This document shows, piece after piece, positions 53,963 through 63,197 of a stretch of DNA of 64,000 nucleotides (position 1 is its first letter; each line of letters opens with the position of its first letter). The stretch lies in NCBI GenBank assembly GCA_905181785.1, contig CAJIZC010000010.1, forward strand, positions 1-64,000, in the 5' to 3' direction. The notes beneath the pieces are model-generated. The model saw nothing but the letters and a program-made list of their open reading frames with translations, made no database searches and was not told the DNA's origin. Both the position numbers and the translations under genes were made by a program. Origin of the DNA: an uncultured Candidatus Poseidoniales archaeon. GTDB taxonomy: Archaea > Thermoplasmatota > Poseidoniia > Poseidoniales > Poseidoniaceae.

Positions 53963-54718
53963 ATGGGATTGCACATTGAATGGAGAAAGCAGCCCAACAT
54001 CCTCGGCGATCACCGAATGATGTTGTTCGCCCTTCCGGGTGTTGGTAATGTGGGGAAGGCGGCACTGGAGGGATTGACTCAAGTCAATCAATGCACCGAA
54101 TTGGTCCGCATTCACCATACAGCCTTGCCACCACTGGCAATGTTGGATGAAGATGGACTCTTAACCCCACCCCACTTCTCTCTTTCCGCTATAGAATCAT
54201 CTACTGGAGTGAGGATACTCACCCTCACTGGCACTTCACAGCCGCTTGACCCTGAACACCAAGGCAGCCTGGCTCAAGCCCTTATGGCTTGGTTAAGTGA
54301 GCAAGGAGTCAATGAATTGTATGTTCTTGCGGGTTTAATGGATCAACCGACCAGAAAAGAGTGCTTCATTGTGCCCTCAAGCACAGAACACAGAATGAAC
54401 CTCGAGCAAGCAAGCGTCGATGTACGCCGAGATGAACCCCGCTCTGGAGCGATCGGTCTCACTGCATTGATGGCATCAATTGGACCCCTTCACGGCATCC
54501 ACTCAGCGTGTGCTATTGCAACGACTGTTGGTTCGAGTGGGGATGTTTTTGCTTCACAGCGCCTGCTTGAGGCGCTTGATGGATGGTTCGATTTGGGCAT
54601 CGCTCTTCCCGCAGACGCTCAAGCGATGCTGGCAGAAAAGTTGGCATCGATGGCGCCTGAAAACAGGGATGATTATGTCTCGGAATTAACCGAAACACCT
54701 GACGCCTTCTACATGTGA
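53963..54718 (+). CDS. PAC2 family protein (proteasome assembly chaperone-like)
   Basis: 251 residues. The fold is recognised from FALPGVGNVGKAALEGLTQ near the N-terminus, a central LYVLAGLMDQP strand-turn and the GAIGLTALMASIGPLHGIHS segment, as in archaeal PAC2/DUF75 proteins that follow Nop10. Archaeal members may chaperone the 20S proteasome; this is inferred. Weak start context; ATG 53963 is the first after a 91-bp gap, so it may have its own promoter. Confidence 0.88.
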   Translation: MGLHIEWRKQPNILGDHRMMLFALPGVGNVGKAALEGLTQVNQCTELVRIHHTALPPLAMLDEDGLLTPPHFSLSAIESSTGVRILTLTGTSQPLDPEHQGSLAQALMAWLSEQGVNELYVLAGLMDQPTRKECFIVPSSTEHRMNLEQASVDVRRDEPRSGAIGLTALMASIGPLHGIHSACAIATTVGSSGDVFASQRLLEALDGWFDLGIALPADAQAMLAEKLASMAPENRDDYVSELTETPDAFYM

Positions 54719-54729
54719 GGGATATGCCC

Positions 54730-55146
54730 TCATCTCTGGTTCATTTGGCGGACTAAATCTGGGATCAAAAATAAATCGATAAGCCAACCTAATCCGAATA
54801 AGCCAAAGGTGAGAAGGTAGAGTATTCCGAGCCCTATTTGGTTCAGATAAAAGCGATGCGCTCCAAAAAAACCAAGGAAAAACCAAAGGATATACGCTAC
54901 GAAGACGTTTTTTGGCCCCCCATGTGACAACGGTCGCCCGCTTTTGAGTTGTTGAAAGTTCCTGTAAGGAGGTTGGTTCACAACCTGAACTTGGGGTTGG
55001 TACATCGGTTGTTGCGTCACAATAACTTGCTGTGGTTGTGCTTGCGGTGCTGCATGATAGTGGTTGTGAACGACTGAACCCGTGTGAATATTACCAGAAA
55101 CAACGCTGTCTTGGATGTTTGGAGGTGTACCCGCCGCTGGTTGCAT
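54730..55146 (-). CDS. TM2 domain protein
   Basis: 138 residues. The first 75 are Gln/Pro/His-rich and probably disordered (SGNIHTGSVVHNHYH, QPQQVIVTQQPM). The C-terminal TM2 domain has two helices: FVAYILWFFLGFFGAHRFYL, the signature GAHRFYLNQIGLGILYLLT, and LGWLIDLFLIPDLV. TM2 proteins are small membrane proteins of unclear function. ATG 55146 is chosen; a GTG three codons upstream is in frame. Converges with the PAC2 gene (11 bp between stops). Confidence 0.85.
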   Translation of the reverse strand: MQPAAGTPPNIQDSVVSGNIHTGSVVHNHYHAAPQAQPQQVIVTQQPMYQPQVQVVNQPPYRNFQQLKSGRPLSHGGPKNVFVAYILWFFLGFFGAHRFYLNQIGLGILYLLTFGLFGLGWLIDLFLIPDLVRQMNQR

Positions 55147-55206
55147 GTGGTCCACTCACTTGAGCGCAGGAGTTTCCTCTAAAAAGTCCCTCGGCCAACA
55201 AAAAGG

Positions 55207-55289
55207 CGCCGAGAGAGAGATTTGAACTCCCGTGTCCAAGGGACAGTGGATTTCGAATCCACCGCAATACCGGGCTATGCGATCTCGGC
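55207..55289 (-). tRNA. tRNA-Ser(CGA)
   Basis: 83-nt minus-strand tRNA. The acceptor stem GCCGAGA pairs with TCTCGGC, and the discriminator is G. The anticodon stem GTGGA/TCCAC has loop TTCGAAA, so the anticodon is CGA (55253-55255), reading UCG. The long variable arm (GTCC-CTT-GGAC) marks a class-II serine tRNA. The T arm is GGGAG-TTCAAAT-CTCTC. CCA is not encoded (sequence continues CC then T). Five T's on the minus strand (55200-55204) lie just 3' and may terminate transcription. Confidence 0.93.
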
Positions 55290-55343
55290 CGCATTCTCGG
55301 GTTCAGCGCCACCGTCATAAGCATGGTGCTATGACCGGTAGCC

Positions 55344-55544
55344 ATGCAGGTTCGCTTCCACGGCCGAGACCACAACCTCTCAATTGAATGCGAATCTGGC
55401 ACCACTGTTCGCACCGCTCTGGCCAAGGCCAGCATCTTAGCGTCAACCGTGATTGTCAGCCATGATGGCGTCGTTCTGCCTCATGCAACGGTTCTCAATA
55501 AGGACATTGAGTTGCTTGTAACAACGGTTTCGTCGGGCGGTTAA
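55344..55544 (+). CDS. Ubiquitin-like small modifier / ThiS-MoaD-type protein
   Basis: 66 residues with a beta-grasp layout (VRFHGRDHNLSIECE, SGTTVRTALAKASI, IVSHDGVVLPHATVL, DIELLVTTVSSGG). It ends in Gly65-Gly66, the C-terminal GG required for adenylation by an E1-like (UbaA/MoeB/ThiF) enzyme. It could be a SAMP protein modifier or a sulfur carrier for tRNA thiolation or molybdopterin. Its end overlaps that of the PD-(D/E)XK gene by 4 bp (convergent). Its start lies 54 bp from tRNA-Ser, which is transcribed divergently. Confidence 0.85.
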   Translation: MQVRFHGRDHNLSIECESGTTVRTALAKASILASTVIVSHDGVVLPHATVLNKDIELLVTTVSSGG

Positions 55545-57388
55545 TCCACTCGTTCAACCCGCTCTGTAATCTGAATCTTGGAGTTTCGGTTGATTTGCCC
55601 TTTCACGTCAATGGCCCAAGCATCAAGACTGATGTTTGCCGCAACCATTGTGTCACCAACTTCGGCAAGATCGTATTGAGGCCCCCAATCAGCTGCCCAA
55701 CCTTCGACCTTCATTGAACCGGTGGCATCCATCAACATCATGCCTTTGCGGTGCCAAGACTTGCCGTTGCGCCCCACGCCTTTCTTTTCGAATCGGTAGA
55801 CAAGTTGACCTGTCACGTTCCAACGAGCTCGGAAATCGAGCAACGTCGCCTCTACATGTTCATCCTTTCCAGCATGAACGACAATGGCATGTGGGTCCAC
55901 TTTGAGTTGCAATTCACCCTTGTAGTTCGCAGAAGGAACAACGCCGTCAAGCTTTACACGGTCCCCTTTCAACAGACCTTGCGGCCAAGCAGGCTCTCCG
56001 TCTTGGTGGGTGTCCACAAGAAGTTGAACTTGTGCAAAAAGGCCGTCTTGAACCACTTTGATTCTTGGGCGCTGCCCATCGCCGCCACCGGTCACGCTGA
56101 ACACTTCAGCGATGAGTGTCATCCGGGGTTCGAGTTCCTCAATGGCGGTTAGGTCATACGAAGCGGTGGAACCGGGTAGACGCACTGAGCCACCTTTCAA
56201 TTGTGAGTCTAAACCATCTCCGCCAGGGCAAACTGCTTTCCAATCGCAGGTTGTACAACGGAGGGTTTCTGGGGCTTTGGCGGGCACGCCACCTGGAGAA
56301 AAACCACGCATTGGAGAAGGGTTCGGTGGACAATCTTCCATGGTTGGCGTTTCACCTTTGAGTTGATGCCAAAGCGAATTCAATTCCGCTTCCATAGCCT
56401 TCATTTCATCAAGAGTTGGGACATCAATCTGCTTGATTGCATCGGCTCCCAAGTACCAAATTTCGAGTTTATCAACCGTCTCTTTACGGTCATGAGTGAC
56501 CCACCAGAGCATTGCATACATCCTCAATTGTTCGACGTAATTGCCGGAGCGGTCGCCCGCCCCAACGCTGGCTTTCAAATCCACGATGTTGATGCTGTCA
56601 TCCCACCTATAGACGAGGTCGTATTCCCCTTGGAACCAATGTTCAGGGTGAATGGCGTTCATTGAGAACTTCCCTGCATTTGGGTCAACAAACCACGGGC
56701 GAGATATCTCCCAAGCCTCGATCCACGAAGCCGGGCCGTCTTGAGCAAGTGGGTGGCGCAAAGCCAGGTTGTAACTGCGCCCGTCGGGAGCCGGCCATTT
56801 GGGTCGTATTCCTTTGCGCCATGCCTCAAGATTTGGACCTCCGTTTGCATCGAAGCATCGTTGCACTTCCGCAAGGTGCATCTCAAGGCCTTTCAAGCAC
56901 ATGTCCAAGCAACGCTGTGGGTTAACGCTGGACCATTGTCCAGATCTCCGTTCATCTTTTTCCCACTCGAGTTTCATGGCCTCCAGCGCAACCGGGAGGT
57001 GAATCGAAAGGCGTTCCTGTGCCCATTGACGCAAGCCCTCAAGCTCGGTTGGCCACATCTCGTGTGGAAGGGTCAAAAGTCGATCGGCTGGCCAAGCAGC
57101 GTTAGCGTCTCGACTCGGCACTCCGTTTGGATCGAGGGGGACATGCGACAGCGTTTCTGGGGAGGCGTTTGCCATAAGCAACGCTGGAGATTCTTGCAAC
57201 ATGCGGCAGAACGCTTCTTCAACAGCACGGCCGACGAACAAGACCGGGATTTGTGGCATCTTGAACCGTCGCACTTTTTCGTAATACCACAACCTCGGGC
57301 ATGTCGTGTAGGCGTTTACTTGGCTAGCGCTCAAGCGCTTGAAAGGCCCAATGGCATCAACTTCGGGAAGGGCAAGACGCACAGGCAT
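55541..57388 (-). CDS. Cas4/RecB-like PD-(D/E)XK Fe-S nuclease with C-terminal OB-like region
   Basis: 615 residues. The N-terminal Fe-S cysteine is Cys30 (YTTCPRLWYYEK). The nuclease core has GEYDLVYRW (Asp257) and IVDLKAS (Asp270, Lys272). The partner cysteines are in LRCTTCDWKAVC (Cys378, Cys381, Cys387). From about 410 to the end there is a beta-rich region (LIAEVFSVTGGG, GDRVKLDGVV, GQLVYRF, VEGWAADW, KIQITERVERV) that looks like one or two OB folds for nucleic acid. Sequence layout resembles Cas4 and Dna2/AddB-type nucleases. No cas gene is near. A paralogue lies 33 bp upstream. Confidence 0.8.
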   Translation of the reverse strand: MPVRLALPEVDAIGPFKRLSASQVNAYTTCPRLWYYEKVRRFKMPQIPVLFVGRAVEEAFCRMLQESPALLMANASPETLSHVPLDPNGVPSRDANAAWPADRLLTLPHEMWPTELEGLRQWAQERLSIHLPVALEAMKLEWEKDERRSGQWSSVNPQRCLDMCLKGLEMHLAEVQRCFDANGGPNLEAWRKGIRPKWPAPDGRSYNLALRHPLAQDGPASWIEAWEISRPWFVDPNAGKFSMNAIHPEHWFQGEYDLVYRWDDSINIVDLKASVGAGDRSGNYVEQLRMYAMLWWVTHDRKETVDKLEIWYLGADAIKQIDVPTLDEMKAMEAELNSLWHQLKGETPTMEDCPPNPSPMRGFSPGGVPAKAPETLRCTTCDWKAVCPGGDGLDSQLKGGSVRLPGSTASYDLTAIEELEPRMTLIAEVFSVTGGGDGQRPRIKVVQDGLFAQVQLLVDTHQDGEPAWPQGLLKGDRVKLDGVVPSANYKGELQLKVDPHAIVVHAGKDEHVEATLLDFRARWNVTGQLVYRFEKKGVGRNGKSWHRKGMMLMDATGSMKVEGWAADWGPQYDLAEVGDTMVAANISLDAWAIDVKGQINRNSKIQITERVERVD

Positions 57389-57421
57389 AACTCAAGGTCT
57401 TACACCGACGCTTCTTAAAGT

Positions 57422-59197
57422 CTAAGATGAGGTGATGTCGCTCTTTACTGTGATTCTTGTTTTTCTGGTGTCCATACGCAACTGGGGCAAACCAGCGCGC
57501 CAGCCAAGTTCTGCAGCCATCAGCGACAGATGATCGCCGGGGCGAATCGATTCCAACTGTCCGGTGATGCTTGAACCAAAGGCTGCAATTTCAACGACAT
57601 GTTCACCGTCCCAAAGGTGCATTGCGAACATGGTCCATGGTTTCTCATCAAGACGAACCCCTGAGCGCTTGCGCAAGCTCAAAACGATGCCTTCGACGTT
57701 TGCACGGGTGCGCAGCAGTCCAAGGCGAGTGAGTTGTTGTTTTAGGCCGTTTTCTTCCTTCTCAAAGCGATTTTCTGCTTCCGAAAGGGACAAAATTTCA
57801 CTTTTTTCATCCAAATAAAGCCGAGGGCTTCCCCGCCATACACCGGGAAGGGCGTTGAGGATGACAAGTTCGCCCTTGGGCCCTTGATGCAGGTGCGCAA
57901 ACGAACCTGGTTCGCTCTCTTCAACCGTCAACTGTACGCCACCTGCTACGAGCATTGCGCCCAATACGGGTTCTCCGAAATGGTTCGGAAGTGGCCCCCA
58001 AGCGCCAGTGAAGGTGCCATGAACGTTGACTCGGTTTGGGATGCTTGCCAGGGTTTGGTTTGGTGAAGCAATCGATAACGAGCGAACTGAGGTGATCGTG
58101 TCGAGCAGAGCGTCGTTGATGAAACCGCCTTCCTCATCCTTGGCAAGGCTGCACCAGTGGCATCCAGCAGCCCCACCATCGCAAGCTTCGCCTGGTCGTG
58201 CTGGAAGGGCAACAGGACCTGAACCCATGCTTTGCATGGCCCGATTAACAGCGAAGAATTCCTCGGTCATCGTTGTAATTTCTTCGTTGGTGGGCGCTGG
58301 GAATTCAATCCGGTCAGGGCCGCTTAGGTACCAGCCCTCTAACCCATTCACAAGCAAACCATCGTGTGTTTGATGCCACAACCAAGCGTAGAACCTCAGC
58401 TGGTGTTGGAGGGATGCGGCAAACCGAGAGGTCGGGTCGCCAGACTTGATGTCAATAAGACGGATGCTGCCATCCCAACGAAGAACGAGATCTAATTCTC
58501 CTGCCGCCCACCCTTCGGGGTGGTAAAGGCGCTGAGGTTGATGGACGCGAGGATCCTTGACCCACGGACGGGCAATTTCCCACGCTTCATGCCAGGAAAC
58601 TGGTGCCCCTTGGGCGTTCCAAATCATGGGTTCATCTATGGCCCAAGTGCGCATGCCAAAACTTCGGACCTTCTCTGGAACCGGGAACCTTGGTTCATCG
58701 CCCCAAGCAGGTGAAGGGATCTCAAACGGGCAATCGCCTGCTCGGTAACGTTCGAGATAGGGCCCCCCATTTTCGTTTTGGCATCGGTTCACTTCCTCCA
58801 TGAAAAGCGTCAACCCAGAACGAAGTTTTTCACCCAAGCGGTCCACATCAACATCGTCCCAAGTTGTGCCTTCTGCGTGCCAGAGGGAGTTGTTCCACGC
58901 CTCCAATCCCTCATCGTAGGCTCGTTGAGCTGCAGCGGGTATTTTTTCGACAATCCATTGGCTAAGGTCTAGAAGTGAGTTTGTACTTGCATCGGGCCTG
59001 TGCATCAATAAACCGCACAATTCATCTTCAATGACAATCCCTAAAATTTGAGAAGGAGTTGTTGGCCCCGAAAGACCGAGTTTCGAGCCGAGGAACCACT
59101 GCCGTTGACATCGCAAGTAAGTGGTGAGTCCACTGGCCGAAATCCTTGACCTTGACCGGCCCAAGGGCCCGCCGAGTGGTGGAATTCCGACTGGCAT
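57422..59197 (-). CDS. Paralogous Cas4/RecB-like PD-(D/E)XK Fe-S nuclease with C-terminal OB-like region
   Basis: 591 residues from ATG 59197, preceded by GGAGGACATGTC; a TTG at 59218 overlaps the ABCE1 stop but lies upstream of that binding site. Cys30 (TYLRCQRQWF) falls at the same residue number as in the neighbour. GELDLVLRW (Asp236) and LIDIKSG (Asp249, Lys251) are the active site. The C-terminal cysteines are in CDGGAAGCHWC (339, 346, 349). The region from about 360 (VHGTFTGAWG, VEGIVLSLRKRSG, HVVEIAAFGSSITG, PGDHLSLMAAELG) is beta-rich and OB-like. It is in line with ABCE1 upstream and the paralogue downstream. Confidence 0.8.
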   Translation of the reverse strand: MPVGIPPLGGPLGRSRSRISASGLTTYLRCQRQWFLGSKLGLSGPTTPSQILGIVIEDELCGLLMHRPDASTNSLLDLSQWIVEKIPAAAQRAYDEGLEAWNNSLWHAEGTTWDDVDVDRLGEKLRSGLTLFMEEVNRCQNENGGPYLERYRAGDCPFEIPSPAWGDEPRFPVPEKVRSFGMRTWAIDEPMIWNAQGAPVSWHEAWEIARPWVKDPRVHQPQRLYHPEGWAAGELDLVLRWDGSIRLIDIKSGDPTSRFAASLQHQLRFYAWLWHQTHDGLLVNGLEGWYLSGPDRIEFPAPTNEEITTMTEEFFAVNRAMQSMGSGPVALPARPGEACDGGAAGCHWCSLAKDEEGGFINDALLDTITSVRSLSIASPNQTLASIPNRVNVHGTFTGAWGPLPNHFGEPVLGAMLVAGGVQLTVEESEPGSFAHLHQGPKGELVILNALPGVWRGSPRLYLDEKSEILSLSEAENRFEKEENGLKQQLTRLGLLRTRANVEGIVLSLRKRSGVRLDEKPWTMFAMHLWDGEHVVEIAAFGSSITGQLESIRPGDHLSLMAAELGWRAGLPQLRMDTRKTRITVKSDITSS

Positions 59198-59214
59198 GAC
59201 ATGTCCTCCAAAGT

Positions 59215-60993
59215 TCAATGGTTGAAGGAGTAAAAGTCTCCAGAGGTGCGTTGTTCTCGATCCTTCCGGCTGGCGGCTTTATTGATCCTTGGTCGCTTTG
59301 AATCGTGATCCCGTCGGAAGGTCACATTGACCCCTTTGAGGAAGCGGTTCATACCTTCTTGAAGTTTGAAAGGACCTTCTGCTTTCCCATGGCTACCACC
59401 TTCGCCTTCAAAGACGAGCAATGAGTCACTGACAATGTCGATAAAGTACACGTCGTGATCAATCACAAACGCTGATTTCTCATTGGCTTCCATGGTTCTT
59501 CGAATGGCTTTAGCGGCCTCCATACGAGCGTTGGCGTCGAGATGTGCAGATGGTTCATCAAGCAAGTACAGGTCGGCTTCTCGGCCTAAACAGATAGCGA
59601 TTGAGACTGCCTGTCGTTCTCCACCTGAGAGTTTTTTAACGCGCTTAGGAAGCAATTCATCGACCCCTAAAGCTCGGATGACGTTGACGTTGAATTCACC
59701 CGCTCGCCAGCGTGGTCCGATCTCACTGTCAAGCCAGAGTTGTACGCTGCCGTCGATGTCCACGTCAACGTGCTGTGGTTTGTATGAAATTGAAGCGCTT
59801 GAGGTGACCCAACCTTCATCGTAATCGTGTTCACCAGCGAGGACCTTAATCATCGTTGATTTTCCAGTTCCGTTGGGTCCTACAACCCCGACAACTTCTG
59901 AACGGTGAACTGCCCCTTCACCAGTGCTGAGGGTGAAATCACCAAGTTTTTTGCCAAGCCCGCCCCAAGAAACCACTTTGGATCCAAGTTCTGCCACACG
60001 ATCGCTGTGGTTGAGGAATTTGATTGGTTTGTCGCGGATTCGGACGTTTTGCTCTGGCAAGAATCCATCGAGGTATGTGTTGATGGCTTGGCGCGTCGTG
60101 CGGGCTGGTGTAAAGATTCCAAAGGCGCCTTTCTTGCCATAGACAATGTGAACGAGGTCACACAACACGTCGAGGACAGCAAGGTCGTGCTCAATGACGA
60201 TGACTCGCTTGGTTTCTGACAATTCCTGGATAATCCCGACAATGCGCATTCGTTCATGAATGTCCAAGTAAGAAGATGGTTCATCGAAGAAGTACACATC
60301 CACATCCCTGAGAAGGGTGGCGCAGATAGCCATGCGCTGAAGTTCTCCGCCAGAGAGTTGCTGAATCGTGCGTTCGAGCAGGTGATCAATGCCGAGTTTC
60401 TCAGTCATCTCTTGGAACATGTTTCGCTCGTCGACCTTGGTCAACAAATCTCGAACCGTTCCTTGAACCCGCTTCGGCAGGCGGTCGACGTTTTGTGGCT
60501 TGAGAGCGACGCGGATTTTTTCAGCTTTAACGGCAACAAAGAAATCCCTCAACTCTCCGCGAGGCAGGGATTCAATCACACCGTCCCAGTCGGCATCTTT
60601 GTCCATCCAATCACCAAGGTTTGGCACAATTCTGCCAGATAAGGCGTTGATTGCTGTCGACTTACCCATGCCGTTTGGACCAAGAATACCCACAACACTC
60701 TCTTTCGAAGGGGTTGGAAGCCGAAAGAGACGGAAGCCATTCATCGAATAGCGGTGAATCATATCCGTTTCGAGTTCGCTTGGCAATTGTTCGATGATCA
60801 ATGCATCGTGGGGGCATTTGTTGACGCAGATACCGCAACCAATGCACAAACTCTCAGAGATGTGCGGCTTGCCTGTTTTGTCATCAAGAATGATGCATTC
60901 TTGTCCGTTTCGAACCGGTGGGCAGAAGGCATGGCATTCATCGTTGCACTTCTTTGGTTGACAATTGTCTTCCTTTAGAACGGCTACTCTCAT
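59215..60993 (-). CDS. abce1: ABCE1 / Rli1 ribosome-recycling ATPase
   Basis: Splits archaeal 70S ribosomes after termination. 592 residues. Two N-terminal 4Fe-4S clusters (CNDECHAFC region, then CIGCGICVNKCP), followed by two ABC domains: ILGPNGMGKST, LSGGELQRM, DEPSSYLD; and VVGPNGTGKST, LSGGERQAV, DEPSAHLD. A hinge and the helix-loop-helix insertion are in between. GGAGGTGAG precedes ATG 60993. It lies 116 bp downstream of uL16 on the same strand. Confidence 0.97.
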   Translation of the reverse strand: MRVAVLKEDNCQPKKCNDECHAFCPPVRNGQECIILDDKTGKPHISESLCIGCGICVNKCPHDALIIEQLPSELETDMIHRYSMNGFRLFRLPTPSKESVVGILGPNGMGKSTAINALSGRIVPNLGDWMDKDADWDGVIESLPRGELRDFFVAVKAEKIRVALKPQNVDRLPKRVQGTVRDLLTKVDERNMFQEMTEKLGIDHLLERTIQQLSGGELQRMAICATLLRDVDVYFFDEPSSYLDIHERMRIVGIIQELSETKRVIVIEHDLAVLDVLCDLVHIVYGKKGAFGIFTPARTTRQAINTYLDGFLPEQNVRIRDKPIKFLNHSDRVAELGSKVVSWGGLGKKLGDFTLSTGEGAVHRSEVVGVVGPNGTGKSTMIKVLAGEHDYDEGWVTSSASISYKPQHVDVDIDGSVQLWLDSEIGPRWRAGEFNVNVIRALGVDELLPKRVKKLSGGERQAVSIAICLGREADLYLLDEPSAHLDANARMEAAKAIRRTMEANEKSAFVIDHDVYFIDIVSDSLLVFEGEGGSHGKAEGPFKLQEGMNRFLKGVNVTFRRDHDSKRPRINKAASRKDREQRTSGDFYSFNH

Positions 60994-61109
60994 TGGCTCA
61001 CCTCCTTCTCCGTTGATTCGTTGTTATTGGCTTGGACTTATGGAACTCGCGCCCAAACAACACGATGAACAGAAGTTCTCGTAGAGATCGGGCATGGCCC
61101 AATGCGTTT

Positions 61110-61649
61110 TCAAATGAGACCCTTGAGGTGCTCGTGACCTTTGATGAGGCGAACGGTGCATGGCGTAGGGAACTTCATGCTGGCCTTGCGCAATGCATCT
61201 CGTGCAGTGAGGTAGAATTCTGGGTGAACTTGCAACGAGATAACACGTTGGCCACGCTTCACACGGGCTGCTGTTCCGACGTTCTTTCCAAATGCACAGC
61301 GCATTCCTTGCGAAACACGGTCAGCACCTGCACCTGTAGCTTGCTTGTTTTCACGAAGCACATGGTGTGGGAAAGTGTGAACCCGGAGGGCGTATCCTTG
61401 GGAGCCGGCTTTCTTACGGATCGTGGAATTGGAAATAACACGGGCCGCTTCAAGCGCTGTGTGACGGATTTGGACGTTGTTATCAGAGCGCAGTTCAAGG
61501 ATGACTGGGAACTTCCCTGTCTCCGCAGCAACACGGTTTCCGACGTGGTACTGGTGGATTCTGTTGTTCGGGACACCGCCGATGAACTTACGGCGCGTAT
61601 ATGCAGGTCCCTTCAATCGGCGATACATAGATGCTGGTTTGCGTGCCAT
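61110..61649 (-). CDS. rpl10e: Large ribosomal subunit protein uL16 (L10e)
   Basis: 179 residues. The start MARKPASMYRRLKGPAYTRR and blocks GVPNNRIHQYHVGN, ARVISNSTIRKKAG, HVLRENKQATGAGADRVSQGM, FGKNVGTAARVKRGQ match archaeal L10e, which lies near the peptidyl-transferase centre. ATG 61649 has GGAGAG before it; longer frames upstream (to 61784) lack family features. A plus-strand open frame over the gene is its shadow. Confidence 0.96.
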   Translation of the reverse strand: MARKPASMYRRLKGPAYTRRKFIGGVPNNRIHQYHVGNRVAAETGKFPVILELRSDNNVQIRHTALEAARVISNSTIRKKAGSQGYALRVHTFPHHVLRENKQATGAGADRVSQGMRCAFGKNVGTAARVKRGQRVISLQVHPEFYLTARDALRKASMKFPTPCTVRLIKGHEHLKGLI

Positions 61650-61800
61650 AATGAACTCTCCAAGCAACCCTGCGAACGATGGTTCCTTTATCATCTCTCC
61701 GCCTCGGCTCGTGCGGACGATAAGCCCCAATGATGCAATTGGTGGGCGTTGATTCGCAGCAACAAAAGCATTCATGTGCTCCATTCGTTTGTTTCAATTC

Positions 61801-63084
61801 ATGGCGACGGGCTGGCGTGGGTACCTAGAGGAGGAATCCGAATACCAGTGGATAGCCATGGCTGGATTTTTGGTCTTCATCCTCCTTGGAGCGGCTGCAA
61901 TTCAAGGCACCAGCAATCTACCTGGCGTCTCGGTCGGAGCAAGCGATGCATCCCATGCGGATGTTCGAGTGCTGGACATCGATTACAGTTCAGACGAGGC
62001 TTTCATCGCTAAAGTTGTCACCGATACAGGCATCGATCTTTACATGCACCACAGCGATGCCTCTGTGACCAAAATCATGGACTCTTCGCAGGGCGTTGAT
62101 GCTGGCGAAATTGAATTTTTTACGCCGTTGGCCAACGGCAACATGGTGATTTCACCCTCAGCCAACACGCTGATGGTGATCCACTCGCCAGCGAATGTTC
62201 CGACAGGAGAGGCACTGATTTCAACCCTTGAAATGGACAACAGCACCGGCGATTTTGAGGTTCTAGATTTGGCAGAAAAAGCCTTGGATTCTGAGACCTC
62301 ATGGCTAATGGTAACCAATGAAGGCTCAAGCACGGGGTTGCGAGGGTTTGGCAGCATTGGCCAGGGCTCTGTGACAGCCGATACAATCAGTTCATCGATG
62401 GCATCAAGCGTTCTCTCGATGCCAACTGCAGACACAGCTGACGTGGTTTGGCAACACGTTGCTTCGGTTTCTGGAAACCTCTGGGGTGCAAGCGGCTACA
62501 TCGCCTTCGCCTCAAATGTGTCAGGCGCTAGCGCAGCATCCCCGGCCATAGTCCCCGTAGTTGCGGTCGTCGAATGGGACAATTCCCTCGCCGCACCGAC
62601 AATCAAAGCCATACGCACAGGTGACGAAGGCACCATTCACACCCTGCTTGAACTCGGTGATTCCACAGTGTTTGCAGCGGGAACGCAAGAAAGCACCATC
62701 ATCGACTCGAGCGGTGAAATGATTCACATCGATCAAGGCAGCGTTGCTGCAGTCGTGGACGATTCAGACCGCGTTTGGCTCTTTGGCGATGTGGGCAGCA
62801 AGACGATTGTTCGTTATGACCAAGGGGCTATGGAATTGCTTCCGCTCGGGCGCCCCCTCGCCTTCGCCGTCGAAGCGAGCGGCTTTGGAACGAAACAAAT
62901 ATTCCTCCATGGGGTCGATGAGTTGGGGCTGGTAAAAACACTGACCGTGGATACTTCTGCGGCCGGCTCTATAGAGAGCGGCCGGGGGTTCCTCAACTTC
63001 ATGTTCCTCAGTGTGTTCACGATTGTGATGCTCGTGATGGCATGGTCCACAAGCGAACGTTTTCTGAACGCTCGGCGCTCTTGA
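61801..63084 (+). CDS. Anchored ectodomain protein with N- and C-terminal TM helices
   Basis: 427 residues. TM1 (YQWIAMAGFLVFILLGAAAIQG) is near the N-terminus; a 350-residue exterior domain rich in Ser, Asp, Ala and Val follows. Blade-like repeats (for example FIAKVVTDTGIDLYMH, IVPVVAVVEWDN, VAAVVDDSDRVWLFGDVG) suggest a propeller or beta-helix. TM2 is at the C-terminus (NFMFLSVFTIVMLVMAWSTSERFL), ending with RS. No enzyme motif. Divergent from uL16 (151 bp between). Confidence 0.7.
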   Translation: MATGWRGYLEEESEYQWIAMAGFLVFILLGAAAIQGTSNLPGVSVGASDASHADVRVLDIDYSSDEAFIAKVVTDTGIDLYMHHSDASVTKIMDSSQGVDAGEIEFFTPLANGNMVISPSANTLMVIHSPANVPTGEALISTLEMDNSTGDFEVLDLAEKALDSETSWLMVTNEGSSTGLRGFGSIGQGSVTADTISSSMASSVLSMPTADTADVVWQHVASVSGNLWGASGYIAFASNVSGASAASPAIVPVVAVVEWDNSLAAPTIKAIRTGDEGTIHTLLELGDSTVFAAGTQESTIIDSSGEMIHIDQGSVAAVVDDSDRVWLFGDVGSKTIVRYDQGAMELLPLGRPLAFAVEASGFGTKQIFLHGVDELGLVKTLTVDTSAAGSIESGRGFLNFMFLSVFTIVMLVMAWSTSERFLNARRS

Positions 63085-63197
63085 ATAGTTAGCCTCGCAC
63101 CCATATTTTTGGGCGTTTTGCAAAGGTAAGGTCGAGAACCTTCATTTGCTCTCGGCAACGACAAGAAACTCCAGCGGTAGGAAGGAGGTGAGCAGAT

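Noticed and set aside
56741-57418. Plus-strand open frame of 225 residues
   Set aside because: Antisense to the PD-(D/E)XK gene; no motif, no start context.
55541-59197. Type I CRISPR Cas4 function for the two nucleases
   Set aside because: No cas1, cas2 or repeat array in the window, and both proteins carry long extra C-terminal regions absent from Cas4.
61032-61733. Plus-strand open frame of 233 residues
   Set aside because: It is antisense to uL16 and the ABCE1 leader; uL16 is certain by family.
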